From assembly GCF_029360645.1 (NCBI RefSeq), contig NZ_JARDUA010000009.1, positions 86,637 through 150,636 on the forward strand: a stretch of DNA of 64,000 nt, written 5' to 3'. The DNA is from Pontibacter litorisediminis. Lineage in GTDB: Bacteria; Bacteroidota; Bacteroidia; Cytophagales; Hymenobacteraceae. The notes under the pieces are model-generated. The model searched no databases and was not told the DNA's origin. It saw only the letters and a list, made by a program, of their open reading frames with translations. Position numbers and translations under genes: made by a program. Positions 42,076 to 51,644 of the stretch are shown piece after piece (the stretch's first letter is position 1; each line of letters starts with the position of its first letter).

Positions 42076-44055
42076 ATGAATTATAACCGCAAAGAGTATT
42101 CTGAAGAGGAGCTGATCAAACTGTACCGCGCCCTGCTGAAGCCGCGCATGATTGAGGAACGCATGCTGGTGCTGCTGCGCCAGGGGCGTGTGAGCAAGTG
42201 GTTCTCCGGCATTGGGCAGGAGGCGATCTCGGTTGGATCGGCCCTGGCCCTAAATCCGGATGAGTACATTCTGCCGCTGCACCGCAACCTGGGCGTGTTC
42301 ACGAGCCGGGACATGGACCTGGGCCGCCTGTTTGCGCAGTTCCAGGGCAAGACCCACGGCTTTACCAAAGGCCGCGACCGCTCTTTCCACTTCGGCACCA
42401 ACGAGCACCACATTGTGGGCATGATCTCACACCTGGGCCCGCAACTGGCCGTGGCCGACGGCATTGCCCTAGCCGATTTGCTGGAGAACAAGGAGAAGGT
42501 GACGCTGGTGTTCAGTGGCGACGGCGGTGCCTCGGAGGGCGATTTCCATGAGGCGCTGAACGTGGCCGCCGTCTGGAGCCTGCCGGTTATCTTCCTCATC
42601 GAGAATAACGGGTATGGGCTGTCTACGCCGAGCAACGAGCAATTCAGGTTCAAGCATTTTATCGACAAAGGGCCGGCTTACGGCATGGATGCCTTACAGA
42701 TTGACGGCAACAACATCCTGGAAGTATACGACACCGTGCGGCAGGCAGCGGCCAGCATCCGCAAGAACCCGCGCCCGATGCTCATCGAGGCGATTACCTT
42801 TAGGATGCGCGGCCACGAGGAAGCCAGTGGCACCAAGTATGTGCCGCAGGAACTGTTTGAAAAATGGGCCAAGAAAGACCCCGTGGAAAACTTTGAGCGC
42901 TACCTGCTCGATGAGCTGGTGCTGACGCAGAAAGTCATGGAAAGTATAAAGCAGGAGCTGAAGGCAGAGATAGAGGAGGGGCTGCAGACAGCTTTTGCTG
43001 AGCCAATGCCGGAAGCTAACCGCGAGCAGGAGTTGGCCGACATGTACAAGCCTTTTGAGCAGGAGGTGATACAACCAGCCTCAGAGGCTAAAACCGAGCG
43101 CCGCTTTGTGGACGCCATTTCCGACGGGCTTCGCCAAAGTATGGAGCGCTACCCGGAACTGGTGCTCATGGGGCAGGACATTGCCGAGTATGGCGGCGTG
43201 TTCAAAATCACCGAGGGCTTTGTGGATAAGTTCGGCAAAGACAGGGTTCGCAACACCCCGCTGTGCGAGTCGGCGATATTGGGCATTGGCCTGGGGCTTT
43301 CGGTGCGCGGGCAGAAAAGCATGGTGGAGATGCAGTTTGCCGATTTTGTGAGCGCCGGCTTCAGCCAAATCGTGAATAACCTGGCCAAGAGCCACTACCG
43401 CTGGGGCCAAAACGCCGATGTGGTGGTGCGCATGCCAACAGGGGCCGGCACAGCAGCCGGGCCGTTCCACTCGCAAAGCAACGAGGCCTGGTTCTTCCAC
43501 ACGCCGGGGCTGAAGATCGTCTACCCATCCTCGCCCTACGATGCCAAGGGCCTGCTGAATGCCGCCATCGAAGACCCGAACCCGGTGATGTACTTTGAGC
43601 ACAAGCTGCTCTACCGCTCTATTTCGCAGGAGATTCCGGATGATTATTACACCGTGGAGATCGGTAAGGCCAAAACGGTGGCCGAAGGCGACGACCTGAC
43701 CATCATTACCTACGGCATGGGCGTACATTGGGCCAAGCAGCTGCAGCAGGAGCTAACCGATGCCAGCATTGAGATCCTGGACCTGCGCTCGCTCCTGCCC
43801 TGGGACAAGGAAGCGGTGCGTGCCGCCGTGGAGAAGACCGGCCGCGTGATCATCCTGCACGAAGACACGATGACTGGCGGCATAGGCGGGGAGATAGCCG
43901 CCTGGATAAGCGAGCACTGCTTTGAGCTGCTGGATGCACCGGTGGCCCGCGTAGCCAGTCTGGACACGGCGGTGCCGTTTGCGCCGCCGCTGGAGCAGGA
44001 GTTTTTGCCAAGGCAGCGCCTGCGCCAGAAAGCAGAGGCCATGCTAAACTACTAA
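42076..44055 (+). CDS. 2-oxoacid dehydrogenase E1, alpha and beta subunits fused
   Basis: A 659-residue ThDP enzyme with E1-alpha and E1-beta in one chain. Residues 1 to about 320 are E1-alpha with the ThDP motif SGDG(148)GASEGDFHEA...LIENN(178), and about 335-659 are E1-beta (RRFVDAISDGLRQSMERYPE, GIGLGLSVRGQKSMVEMQF). It catalyses decarboxylation of a 2-oxoacid and transfer to the lipoyl arm of E2, either branched-chain or pyruvate; the fused form is typical of many Bacteroidota branched-chain-like enzymes. ATG 42076 is chosen over a codon at 42016. No E2 or E3 gene is adjacent; lipA is nearby. Confidence 0.93.
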   Translation: MNYNRKEYSEEELIKLYRALLKPRMIEERMLVLLRQGRVSKWFSGIGQEAISVGSALALNPDEYILPLHRNLGVFTSRDMDLGRLFAQFQGKTHGFTKGRDRSFHFGTNEHHIVGMISHLGPQLAVADGIALADLLENKEKVTLVFSGDGGASEGDFHEALNVAAVWSLPVIFLIENNGYGLSTPSNEQFRFKHFIDKGPAYGMDALQIDGNNILEVYDTVRQAAASIRKNPRPMLIEAITFRMRGHEEASGTKYVPQELFEKWAKKDPVENFERYLLDELVLTQKVMESIKQELKAEIEEGLQTAFAEPMPEANREQELADMYKPFEQEVIQPASEAKTERRFVDAISDGLRQSMERYPELVLMGQDIAEYGGVFKITEGFVDKFGKDRVRNTPLCESAILGIGLGLSVRGQKSMVEMQFADFVSAGFSQIVNNLAKSHYRWGQNADVVVRMPTGAGTAAGPFHSQSNEAWFFHTPGLKIVYPSSPYDAKGLLNAAIEDPNPVMYFEHKLLYRSISQEIPDDYYTVEIGKAKTVAEGDDLTIITYGMGVHWAKQLQQELTDASIEILDLRSLLPWDKEAVRAAVEKTGRVIILHEDTMTGGIGGEIAAWISEHCFELLDAPVARVASLDTAVPFAPPLEQEFLPRQRLRQKAEAMLNY

Positions 44056-44139
44056 AGCTCAGAAAGCAGCATCATGTACGCTTTGGTAGTATGTGGTGCT
44101 GTTTTTGTGTTTAAACTATTTAAGACAGAATAATATTAC

Positions 44140-44147
44140 TATATTTG
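44140..44147 (+). promoter_or_regulatory. -7 element before the small lipoprotein gene
   Basis: TATATTTG matches TAnnTTTG, one base before the ATG at 44149. It implies a leaderless or near-leaderless mRNA. No clear -33. Confidence 0.45.
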
Positions 44148-44148
44148 C

Positions 44149-44367
44149 ATGATGCGTTTTCTTCGCCCATATCTCTTCCTGATGCTGAGCCTGCTGCTGC
44201 TTGCGGGGGCGGGCTGCCAGCGTAAAGGCATACCATGCCCTAAACCCACCAGCAAGCGCACGGTGAAAGTACAGGGGCAGGGGCCGGCACAGGGCCTCGA
44301 AGCCATTAAAGTAAACAAGGATAAAAACGGTATGGTGAAGAAGAAGCGCGTGTTAGGACTGTTTTAG
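44149..44367 (+). CDS. Small lipoprotein
   Basis: A 72-residue protein: signal peptide and lipobox in LLLLAGAGCQRKG (Cys23), then a short basic, proline-containing chain. Tandem ATGs at 44149 and 44152 make the exact start uncertain. It may be part of a short transcript with the next two genes (31- and 26-base gaps). Confidence 0.7.
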   Translation: MMRFLRPYLFLMLSLLLLAGAGCQRKGIPCPKPTSKRTVKVQGQGPAQGLEAIKVNKDKNGMVKKKRVLGLF

Positions 44368-44398
44368 AAACCCGTTTAACCAGAATCAGTATAAAACC

Positions 44399-44764
44399 AT
44401 GATGAAGATGCGTGTTGCTGAATCTTGCTGCCGAACAGCATGTAAGTATGGCCTAGGCCTGCTGCTGTTTTTCCTGTTAGGAACCTTGCCCGGTTACGGG
44501 CAGGTGAGCTTTCAGGCATCGGCGAAGCATGAGCAGCAGCTACGGAAGTCGCTGAAAGACGCAGAGAAAGTAAACAGCAAGTACAAAGACACGCACCTGA
44601 ACACCGACGCTTATACTTTCAGGAAAGGGGAGGCGGGCCGCAAGCGCCTGAAAAAGGATGATCGCGCCAAGCTGCACTTTAATGTAAAGGGAGATCCGGC
44701 GAAAAAGCTCCGGCTCTTTAAGAAGAAACGGAAGTATAAGCCCCGGGACGAAAAAAGGCAATAA
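44399..44764 (+). CDS. Small basic exported protein
   Basis: A 121-residue protein with a membrane-like signal segment (about 18-35; LGLLLFFLLGTLPGYGQ) and a strongly basic mature part with repeated Lys/Arg (KKLRLFKKKRKYKPRDEKRQ). Cleavage after GYGQ is plausible. I recognise no family. It could be nucleic-acid or envelope associated, but this is inference. The start may be ATG 44399, 44402 or 44408. Confidence 0.65.
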   Translation: MMKMRVAESCCRTACKYGLGLLLFFLLGTLPGYGQVSFQASAKHEQQLRKSLKDAEKVNSKYKDTHLNTDAYTFRKGEAGRKRLKKDDRAKLHFNVKGDPAKKLRLFKKKRKYKPRDEKRQ

Positions 44765-44790
44765 CCCCAGAAGAGAAAGGATCCTATAAT

Positions 44791-45132
44791 ATGAATTGGC
44801 ACCCGCTAACCAGCGTTGAGCAGTTGGATGAGATTATGGAAGAGTCAAAGCACACGCCGGTTGTCATCTTTAAGCACAGCACGGCCTGCTCCATCAGCTC
44901 CACTGCCAAAAGCCGCCTGGAGCGCCAATGGGCCGGCGCCGGACTAGACCACATCAAACCTTACTACCTCGACCTGCTCAGCTACCGGCCTGTTTCTAAC
45001 GAAGTGGCCGAAGTGCTGCAGGTACGGCACCAGTCGCCGCAGCTGCTGCTGGTGCAGGATGGCGCCTGCACGTACGATGCCTCTCACTTGGGCATCAGCG
45101 TGGACGCTTTAAAGAAACAGGTGGCGGCATAG
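44791..45132 (+). CDS. ytxJ: Bacillithiol system redox-active protein YtxJ
   Basis: A 113-residue thioredoxin-fold monothiol protein. The active-site segment is FKHSTACSISSTAKS with one cysteine (Cys33), followed by the family segments SNEVAEVLQVRHQSPQLLL. YtxJ belongs to the bacillithiol (BSH) system and is thought to reduce bacillithiolated proteins in the cytosol. It follows two small exported proteins on the same strand, 26 bases after the nearer one. Confidence 0.9.
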   Translation: MNWHPLTSVEQLDEIMEESKHTPVVIFKHSTACSISSTAKSRLERQWAGAGLDHIKPYYLDLLSYRPVSNEVAEVLQVRHQSPQLLLVQDGACTYDASHLGISVDALKKQVAA

Positions 45133-45349
45133 TTTATACCTTTTATACTTTTTTTGCGGCTTTTTCCGTATAAAGTACCATTAGGAGACTTGCTTTCAGG
45201 CTTGATAGGGGCCATGCCCCAGCATCTGTGCCTTGCCGGCAGGTAAAAGGCTGTGGCAGAGGATTTACTGCACCGCTGTTATACAGTGCCTAAGTTTGAA
45301 ACACGCGCAAAGTTTAAGTACTTTTATACAACCTGAAACGCACTGGCCT

Positions 45350-46078
45350 GTGATTAGATTTCTGACATGCATATTGGTGGCGGCGCTCCTGGCAGTCACC
45401 CCTGCCTTTGCCCAATCCGAGGAAGACGAGAGCTTTGAGCGGGAGACAAGCTACGGCATTAACTTTAACTCCAACGGCGGCCTGATAGGCGGCGCTTTTG
45501 TGCGCTCCACCTTCTACATGAACGAGCGCATGTACCAGTTCGGCGGCATCGAGATAGTGGAGGTGAAGCACCCGAAGGAGGAGCGCTACCTCAACTATGT
45601 GGGGGAGCCGTTTGTGTACGGCAAGAAAAACTACTTTTTTGTGGTGAGGCCGCAGTACGGCCGCGAGCTGGTGCTGTTCCGGAAAGCCGCTGAGTCGGGG
45701 GTGCAGGTAAACGCCTTGGGTGCCGTGGGCCCGTCCCTGGGTCTGCTTGTCCCTTACTACATCGACTACAGTTACGACGGCACTACCAACGATGTGCGCA
45801 CCGTGCCTTATGATGAGAACGTCCACACCAACACCGACTACATCCTGGGCAGTGACACCGTGTTCCGCGGCCTGGGGCAGACAAAGTTTAAGCCCGGCGT
45901 GCATGCCAAGGCTGGCCTTAGCTTTGAGTATGGCCGCTACCGCGAAAGCATCGCCGGCATAGAAGTGGGCGTGGCCGTGGAGTACTTCCCGAGCAAACCT
46001 ATCATTATCCCGCTGGCTGAGAACAGCAACGCCTTCACTTCGGTTTACCTGAACCTGTATTACGGTAGCAGAAGGTAA
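45350..46078 (+). CDS. Exported beta-barrel-like protein of unknown function
   Basis: A 242-residue protein beginning GTG ATT AGA TTT and carrying a signal peptide (ILVAALLAVTPAFAQ). The mature part (about 220 residues) is a run of amphipathic strands, from YGINFNSNGGLIGGAFVRS to VYLNLYYGSRR, consistent with a small outer-membrane barrel. A frame extending upstream to 45233 lacks a signal peptide at its N-terminus. No family recognised. Confidence 0.65.
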   Translation: MIRFLTCILVAALLAVTPAFAQSEEDESFERETSYGINFNSNGGLIGGAFVRSTFYMNERMYQFGGIEIVEVKHPKEERYLNYVGEPFVYGKKNYFFVVRPQYGRELVLFRKAAESGVQVNALGAVGPSLGLLVPYYIDYSYDGTTNDVRTVPYDENVHTNTDYILGSDTVFRGLGQTKFKPGVHAKAGLSFEYGRYRESIAGIEVGVAVEYFPSKPIIIPLAENSNAFTSVYLNLYYGSRR

Positions 46079-46177
46079 GCCTCCACAGAACATTTGCCGG
46101 TGCCGTTTTGTTAGGAAGGCATACTTGCCATGGGCACATTATTTGACCTATGGTTAAACTCTTAAACCATAACTTCC

Positions 46178-46185
46178 TATCTTTG
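46178..46185 (+). promoter_or_regulatory. -7 element before lipA
   Basis: TATCTTTG lies five bases before the ATG at 46190, another near-leaderless arrangement; the true start could be a later Met (46199 or 46202). Confidence 0.5.
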
Positions 46186-46189
46186 CACC

Positions 46190-47101
46190 ATGGATGAAAT
46201 GATGACACTTCCGGTTATTCAGCCTAACGCCAAGCCCGAGGGACTTAATGCGCTGGGCCAGCCCCGCAAGCCAAACTGGCTGCGTGTAAAGCTGCCGGTT
46301 GGGAAGGAATACGCCAAAGTAAGAAGCATCGTAGACGAATATAAACTGCACACCATTTGCGAAAGCGGCAACTGCCCCAACATGGGCGAGTGCTGGGGTG
46401 CAGGTACCGCTACCTTCATGATCCTTGGTAATGTGTGTACCCGCAGCTGCTCTTTCTGCGCTGTGGCCACGGGCCGTCCCAACGAGTACGATGAAGACGA
46501 GCCGCGCCGCGTGGCCGAGGCCATACAGCTCATGGGGGTAAAGCACGCCGTAATTACCTCGGTGAACCGTGATGAACTGAAAGACCGTGGCGCCGCTATC
46601 TGGCACGAAACGGTGAAGCAGGTAAAACTGCTTTCCCCTGCTACAACTATCGAAACCCTGATCCCCGATGTGAAAGGCACCTGGGATGCCCTGATCACGA
46701 TGATCTCGGCCGGCCAGGAGGTGGTGTCGCATAACATGGAGACGGTGAAGGAGCTGTACCGCCGCGTGCGCCCGCAGGCCAAGTATGACCGCTCGCTGGA
46801 GCAGATCCGCCGCACCAAGGAGTATGGCCAGCGCACCAAAACCGGCATCATGCTGGGGTTGGGCGAGACGCGCGAGCAGGTGTACCAGGCCATGGATGAC
46901 CTGGCTGCCAACGGCTGCGACATCCTGACCTTGGGCCAGTACCTGCAGCCGACCAAGCTGCACATCGAGGTAGCCGAGTTTATTCACCCGGATTTGTTCG
47001 ACCACTACCGTGAGGAGGGCCTTAAGCGCGGGTTAAAATATGTCGAGTCCGGCCCACTAGTAAGATCTTCATATCACGCAGAGCGACACGTGAATATTTA
47101 G
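46190..47101 (+). CDS. lipA: Lipoyl synthase
   Basis: A 303-residue radical SAM enzyme that inserts two sulfurs into octanoyl groups to make lipoyl cofactor. The auxiliary cluster cysteines are Cys57, 62 and 68 (CESGNCPNMGECW) and the radical SAM cysteines are Cys83, 87 and 90 (CTRSCSFC). The C-terminal RSSYHAE segment is present. It should supply lipoate to GcvH and to the E2 partners of 2-oxoacid dehydrogenases (E1 fusion at 42.1 kb, gcvP at 59.2 kb). Monocistronic, with a terminator. Confidence 0.97.
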   Translation: MDEMMTLPVIQPNAKPEGLNALGQPRKPNWLRVKLPVGKEYAKVRSIVDEYKLHTICESGNCPNMGECWGAGTATFMILGNVCTRSCSFCAVATGRPNEYDEDEPRRVAEAIQLMGVKHAVITSVNRDELKDRGAAIWHETVKQVKLLSPATTIETLIPDVKGTWDALITMISAGQEVVSHNMETVKELYRRVRPQAKYDRSLEQIRRTKEYGQRTKTGIMLGLGETREQVYQAMDDLAANGCDILTLGQYLQPTKLHIEVAEFIHPDLFDHYREEGLKRGLKYVESGPLVRSSYHAERHVNI

Positions 47102-47532
47102 TGGTATAACAGTAAATGTATTTAGCCTCTGCTGCCTACAATGGCAGCAGAGGCTTTTTTTTATGCTACTCTCTAAGCAACTTATAAATTGTAATAATCT
47201 TATAAAACGATAAAAATATTTAAATATATTTGAAAATACTGTTGTATAATGTAATTTTAACGGCGAGATACTACTACTTTGCCTATGTAAACAACTTTAC
47301 TTTTCTCTTCACAATAGACTTTTCACAGGCTACTCCCATTTGCTTCTTTCCAAAAGATAAGGGTTGTAAAACCTAAGGGGCCTTACTTTTGCTAAGATCT
47401 ATTTATAAAAATATTAAGATATTATTGTCTTGGGGGCAACAATTTTCTGCTTTTCAAGTAAAAGAGGGTAGGATAGATATAGCCCTATCTATAAATATGT
47501 AAGTGACGTTATATACAGTTATTTCTGCTTTT
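47102..47532. other. AT-rich intergenic region before the adhesin
   Basis: After the lipA terminator there are about 370 AT-rich bases with no gene, ending just before the adhesin ATG. TACTACTTTGCC near 47270-47283 resembles a -7 element. It probably carries the promoter of the adhesin-SprF-OmpA unit. Confidence 0.4.
47125..47163 (+). terminator. Terminator of lipA
   Basis: GCCTCTGCTGCC (47125-47136) pairs with GGCAGCAGAGGC (47143-47154), followed by nine T. Confidence 0.92.
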
Positions 47533-50500
47533 ATGATTAAACATCTACTGCTGACCTTTCTTTTACTGACTGGCAGTATCACCCTTGGCCTAGCGCAGGA
47601 GATAGACCTGGGTCGGGCAACCACTTTCTCCGCTTTGGCCAATAAGAAGATCGTTTTCAGAGGGCCTGGAGAAACTAAAATCCAAGGCAACATTGGCATT
47701 AGCCCCGGCAGAACCATAGAGGGCGAGCAATTTCTCGACCTGCTTGGGCGGAAGGAGCGCAACTCGGAGCTGGCGATTGCGGGCATGCAGAATGCCAACA
47801 GGGTGTATAATGAGATCCTGGGCCGGACAATCACCCAGGATCATGGCCCTGTTCTGGGCAACAATAACTCCCTGGGCCCTGGCACCTACAAGATTAGTAG
47901 CGACGCCACGCTCAACAGCACGCTGCGCCTCGACGGGCAGGGAGATATTAATTCCAAGTTCATCTTCATCATTGAGGGCGACTTTATATCCAATAGCGGT
48001 AGCATCCAGTTCTCGGACATGGGCGCCTCCGCAAAAAACGTTTACTGGATCGTAAAGGGAAACGCCACGATTGGGGCAGGTAGCTCGTTCCAGGGCAACA
48101 TCATTGCCACCAAAGACATCACCTTCTACAACAGAGCGGCTTTAATTGGCCGCGCATTCTCCCTCGATGGCACCATATACTTTGACGAGAACTCCACGGC
48201 CATGCCTATCGTGGTGGAAACCAACCTGGAGGTAGAGAAAGATGTGGAGTATAAAGACATTACGCTGGGGGCAAAGGTAATCTACACTATCAAGGCTACA
48301 AACAAAGGCTTGGGAGAGGCCATGCACGTAGTGGTAAAAGAGCAGATCCCATCCGGGCTGAAGTTCATCCGCTTTATATCGGCTACCAAAGGCACTTACG
48401 ATACGGAGTCCCATCAGTGGTTAGTGGGGGATATGACGGTAGGGCCTACCGAAACGCTGAAGCTGGAGTTTGAAATCGTTGGAACGGGTAACATCAAGAA
48501 CGAGGTAGTCATCATCGGTGATAACCCAGACCCAGACCCGGACAATGACGAGGATGACGAAGTGATCATACTTCCTGACCTGGGGGTAACCAAGGAATTG
48601 CTTAACCCCAAGGATTCCTACACGGTTGGGGATTTTGTAGAGTATAAGATCACCCTGAGAAACTACGCTGACAAGGCAGAGAGCAATGTCTATGTACGGG
48701 AGAAGCTGCCGCAGGGCCTGGAGTTTGTGAGCTATACCGCCAGCACAGGAGTGTACAACCAAGCAACAGGCGTGTTCTACGTGCCATCCGTTGCTGGTAA
48801 TTCTAATGTAACGCTTACCATCAGGGGCAGGCTAACAAAAGTTGGGGAGGTGAGAAACGTGGTCAGCATCATCGCAAAAGATGTTGAGCCAACCGACCCG
48901 AACAACCCGACCGATCCGACCAATCCTACCGACCCGAATAACCCGGACAACCCGGGAGGCGACTATAATGACTCTGATCCTGATAACGATGAGGATGATG
49001 TCACCATACCTGAGGTGAAGTGTAAAACTGAGCTGCAGGTAGCTTTCGCCGCAGCGCCTACTACAGTGTGCGCCAGCGTAACAGGTATTACATTGAAGGC
49101 GACATCCGATGTAGTTGGCGGGACCTATGCATGGGTGTTGCCAACAGGCTGGAGGTTTGCAGAGGGCACCAACCCGAACAGCAGTGAAATCACAGTGAAT
49201 GTGGGCGCCACCAGCGGTGAGCAGACAGTGAAGGTTACGGTGAGAGACCAGTGCGGCAAAACAGCGAGCGCAGAGACAAAGGTTAATGTAACTGGTGCCC
49301 CGGTTGTGCCAGCTATAACAGGAGCGGGTGTGGTTTGCTTTAACGGCAGCATCGCGCTGAGTGCGGGCGAATCTGCGGAAGAGCTGACCTATGAGTGGAC
49401 TGTAGATGCCAACCTGGAAATAGTGGGTGATGCAAACGGTGCCAGCGTAGAGGTGAGGCCGAAGGGCGGCAGCCTGCTAGGCGGCAAGGTAACCCTGAAA
49501 GCGACAAACAGCTGTGGCTTTAGCAGCACCAGCGTGAAAGTGCTTACCGTGTCACCAGCACCTGTTGCGCCGATCGCCATCAACGGTGACGTTAATGTAT
49601 GTGCCAACAAGCCGGTGACGTTCAGCACACCTGTGGTAGCAGGTGCCACCAGCTATACCTGGACGCTGCCTGCAGGCTGGCAGTTCGCTCCGGGCACCGC
49701 CACCGATGCCAGAGAGGTAACCGTGATTGTGGGAGGTGCAAGCGGCGAGAAAGAGATTAGTGTGAAAGCGAACAACGCCTGCAGCAGCAGTGAGCCATTC
49801 ACCAGAACGATCAAAGTTAACGAGGCGCCAAATGTCGATAACTTCACATTGAATGGCGATGCCGAGGCTTGCCAGAACGCGACGCTGGTGTTTACGGCGA
49901 CAGCCCTGCAGGGAGCTTCCTATGAGTTCTCGGTGAGCGGCGGCTTAACTAAAGTATCACAAACAGGAAATAAAGTAACTGTTAAAGCAGGGGCTACAAA
50001 CGGTACTGTATCTGTAACTGTAACGGACTTCTGCGGAAACAAATTAACAGTATCTAAGGATGTGGTGGTAACCCCGATGCTGGCTACGCCAACCATCTCC
50101 GGAACAAGCAGCGCATGCCAGAGCAGCACAGGCAATGTGTATACAGCATCAGTCTACGAAGGTGCTGTGACTTATAAATGGACAGCCAACGGCGGACTGA
50201 CTATCACGTCCGGTTCCGAAACGGCTACAGTAGAAGTTAGTGTTGGAGCCAACGAAGGTACGCTTACACTGGAGGTGACAAACGGGTGCTTCACTGCTAA
50301 GACTACCAAAAGGATCGGCATCAACCCGCTGCCACAAGCTCCGGCAAGTATAGCCGGCGATGCGACAGTATGCGCAGGTTCACCGCAGACGTATACCGCG
50401 GCGGCCGTGGCAGGTGCCACCAGCTATACCTGGACGCTGCCCGCAGGCTGGCAGTTCGCGCCGGGCACCGCCACTGATGCCAGAGAGGTAACGGTAACAG

Positions 50501-51621
50501 TTGGCAGCAACGGCGGTAGAATAAGCGCCAAAGCCAACAACGCATGCGGCATTAGCGAGGCAGCAGCCTCTCTGGAGGTAGCAGTGAATGACGTGCTGCC
50601 AGCCCCAGCCATTAGCGGTAGCAACGGCGCTTGTGCCGGTACAGAGCTTACTTATACTATACCAGAAGTAAACGGTGCTACGGGTTATGAGTGGAACGTG
50701 CCTAGAACCTGGAAACTGAAAACAGGCCAGAACACGACGAGCGTAACCGTAGTGGTGGGTGAGGAAGCCGGAGACATGACCGTTGCTGTGAGAAACGAGT
50801 GCGGGCTAGGAGGGGAAGCTACTAAGGCTGTAGCCCCGGTATTGGCTCCTGCCGCTCCGGCCATCTCGGGCAACAGCGATGTGTGCGAGTACACAGGTCA
50901 GCTAACCTATACTGTCTCTAACCCAGAAGAAGGCGCTACTTATACTTGGTCGTTGCCACAAGGCTGGACCTTTGAGGGGCCAAACACAGGCACAAGCGTA
51001 ACCGTTAACGCTGGCGCAACAGCAGGTGCCATTACAGTGGTGGCAGAAAACAGCTGCGATAGCTCAGAGGGGCAGCTGGAGGTCGCAATCTTCACGCCAC
51101 CGGTTACCCCGGGCCAGATTACGGACAATAGCAACGTGTGCGACGGCTTGGTGTTCTCCATTGAACCAGTAGCAGGCGCCAGTGGCTATACCTGGACAGT
51201 GAGCAGCGGTTTCACCATCGCATCAGGCCAGGGCACAACCACCATCACCGTTAAAGCCGACAGAGCCGATGCGCAGGGTACGGTAACAGTAGTGGCTAAT
51301 AATGGCCCTTGCAGCAGCATGGAAGCCTCCGCGCCGGTAGACGCCGCCAAGGCCGACGGCAACCTGGACTTCCCGAAAGCCTTCAGCCCGAATGGCGACG
51401 GTAAGAATGACAACTGGCACATCAAGAACCTGGAGAAATTCCCGAACAACGAAATTGTTATTCTGAACCGCTGGGGGTCTGAGGTGTACAAAACGAAAGG
51501 CTACCAGAACAACTGGAATGGCCAAGGGCTTGGGCAAGGTACTTACTTCTATAAGGTAAGGGTAACAGTATGTGACGGCGTAGTGAAAGAATTTACCGGT
51601 TACACCACCATTTTCAGGTAG
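47533..51621 (+). CDS. Giant ice-binding-like/DUF11/PKD adhesin with T9SS type B sorting domain
   Basis: A 1362-residue exported protein beginning MIKHLLLTFLLLTGS (signal peptide; LGLAQ). Residues about 24-220 resemble the ice-binding-like domain (DUF3494; LGRATTFSALANKKIVF, GTYKISSDATLNSTLRLDG, VKGNATIGAGSSFQGNI). Two DUF11-like domains follow (about 230-335 and 350-450), then an Asp/Asn/Pro-rich spacer (PTDPNNPTDPTNPTDPNN), then about nine PKD/Ig-like modules (about 495-1275) and a gliding-motility-type C-terminal domain (AFSPNGDGKNDNWHI to GYTTIFR). The type B sorting domain points to export with the PorP/SprF partner encoded next. An adhesin is inferred. The start is ATG 47533; an upstream GTG at 47503 is unlikely. 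Confidence 0.9.
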   Translation: MIKHLLLTFLLLTGSITLGLAQEIDLGRATTFSALANKKIVFRGPGETKIQGNIGISPGRTIEGEQFLDLLGRKERNSELAIAGMQNANRVYNEILGRTITQDHGPVLGNNNSLGPGTYKISSDATLNSTLRLDGQGDINSKFIFIIEGDFISNSGSIQFSDMGASAKNVYWIVKGNATIGAGSSFQGNIIATKDITFYNRAALIGRAFSLDGTIYFDENSTAMPIVVETNLEVEKDVEYKDITLGAKVIYTIKATNKGLGEAMHVVVKEQIPSGLKFIRFISATKGTYDTESHQWLVGDMTVGPTETLKLEFEIVGTGNIKNEVVIIGDNPDPDPDNDEDDEVIILPDLGVTKELLNPKDSYTVGDFVEYKITLRNYADKAESNVYVREKLPQGLEFVSYTASTGVYNQATGVFYVPSVAGNSNVTLTIRGRLTKVGEVRNVVSIIAKDVEPTDPNNPTDPTNPTDPNNPDNPGGDYNDSDPDNDEDDVTIPEVKCKTELQVAFAAAPTTVCASVTGITLKATSDVVGGTYAWVLPTGWRFAEGTNPNSSEITVNVGATSGEQTVKVTVRDQCGKTASAETKVNVTGAPVVPAITGAGVVCFNGSIALSAGESAEELTYEWTVDANLEIVGDANGASVEVRPKGGSLLGGKVTLKATNSCGFSSTSVKVLTVSPAPVAPIAINGDVNVCANKPVTFSTPVVAGATSYTWTLPAGWQFAPGTATDAREVTVIVGGASGEKEISVKANNACSSSEPFTRTIKVNEAPNVDNFTLNGDAEACQNATLVFTATALQGASYEFSVSGGLTKVSQTGNKVTVKAGATNGTVSVTVTDFCGNKLTVSKDVVVTPMLATPTISGTSSACQSSTGNVYTASVYEGAVTYKWTANGGLTITSGSETATVEVSVGANEGTLTLEVTNGCFTAKTTKRIGINPLPQAPASIAGDATVCAGSPQTYTAAAVAGATSYTWTLPAGWQFAPGTATDAREVTVTVGSNGGRISAKANNACGISEAAASLEVAVNDVLPAPAISGSNGACAGTELTYTIPEVNGATGYEWNVPRTWKLKTGQNTTSVTVVVGEEAGDMTVAVRNECGLGGEATKAVAPVLAPAAPAISGNSDVCEYTGQLTYTVSNPEEGATYTWSLPQGWTFEGPNTGTSVTVNAGATAGAITVVAENSCDSSEGQLEVAIFTPPVTPGQITDNSNVCDGLVFSIEPVAGASGYTWTVSSGFTIASGQGTTTITVKADRADAQGTVTVVANNGPCSSMEASAPVDAAKADGNLDFPKAFSPNGDGKNDNWHIKNLEKFPNNEIVILNRWGSEVYKTKGYQNNWNGQGLGQGTYFYKVRVTVCDGVVKEFTGYTTIFR
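49639..49721 (+). repeat. Intragenic direct repeat, left copy
   Basis: 83 bases coding for a PKD-like segment, AGATSYTWTLPAGWQFAPGT, repeated at 50410-50492 with three mismatches. It can support recombination and change of module number in the adhesin. Confidence 0.85.
50410..50492 (+). repeat. Intragenic direct repeat, right copy
   Basis: Partner of 49639-49721, 771 bases downstream in the same frame. Confidence 0.85.
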
Positions 51622-51644
51622 TAGCTTAAAATACAGTAATTCAG

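Noticed and set aside
47503..47532. Upstream GTG start for the adhesin
   Set aside because: It adds ten residues before a good signal peptide; ATG 47533 gives a standard N-terminus.
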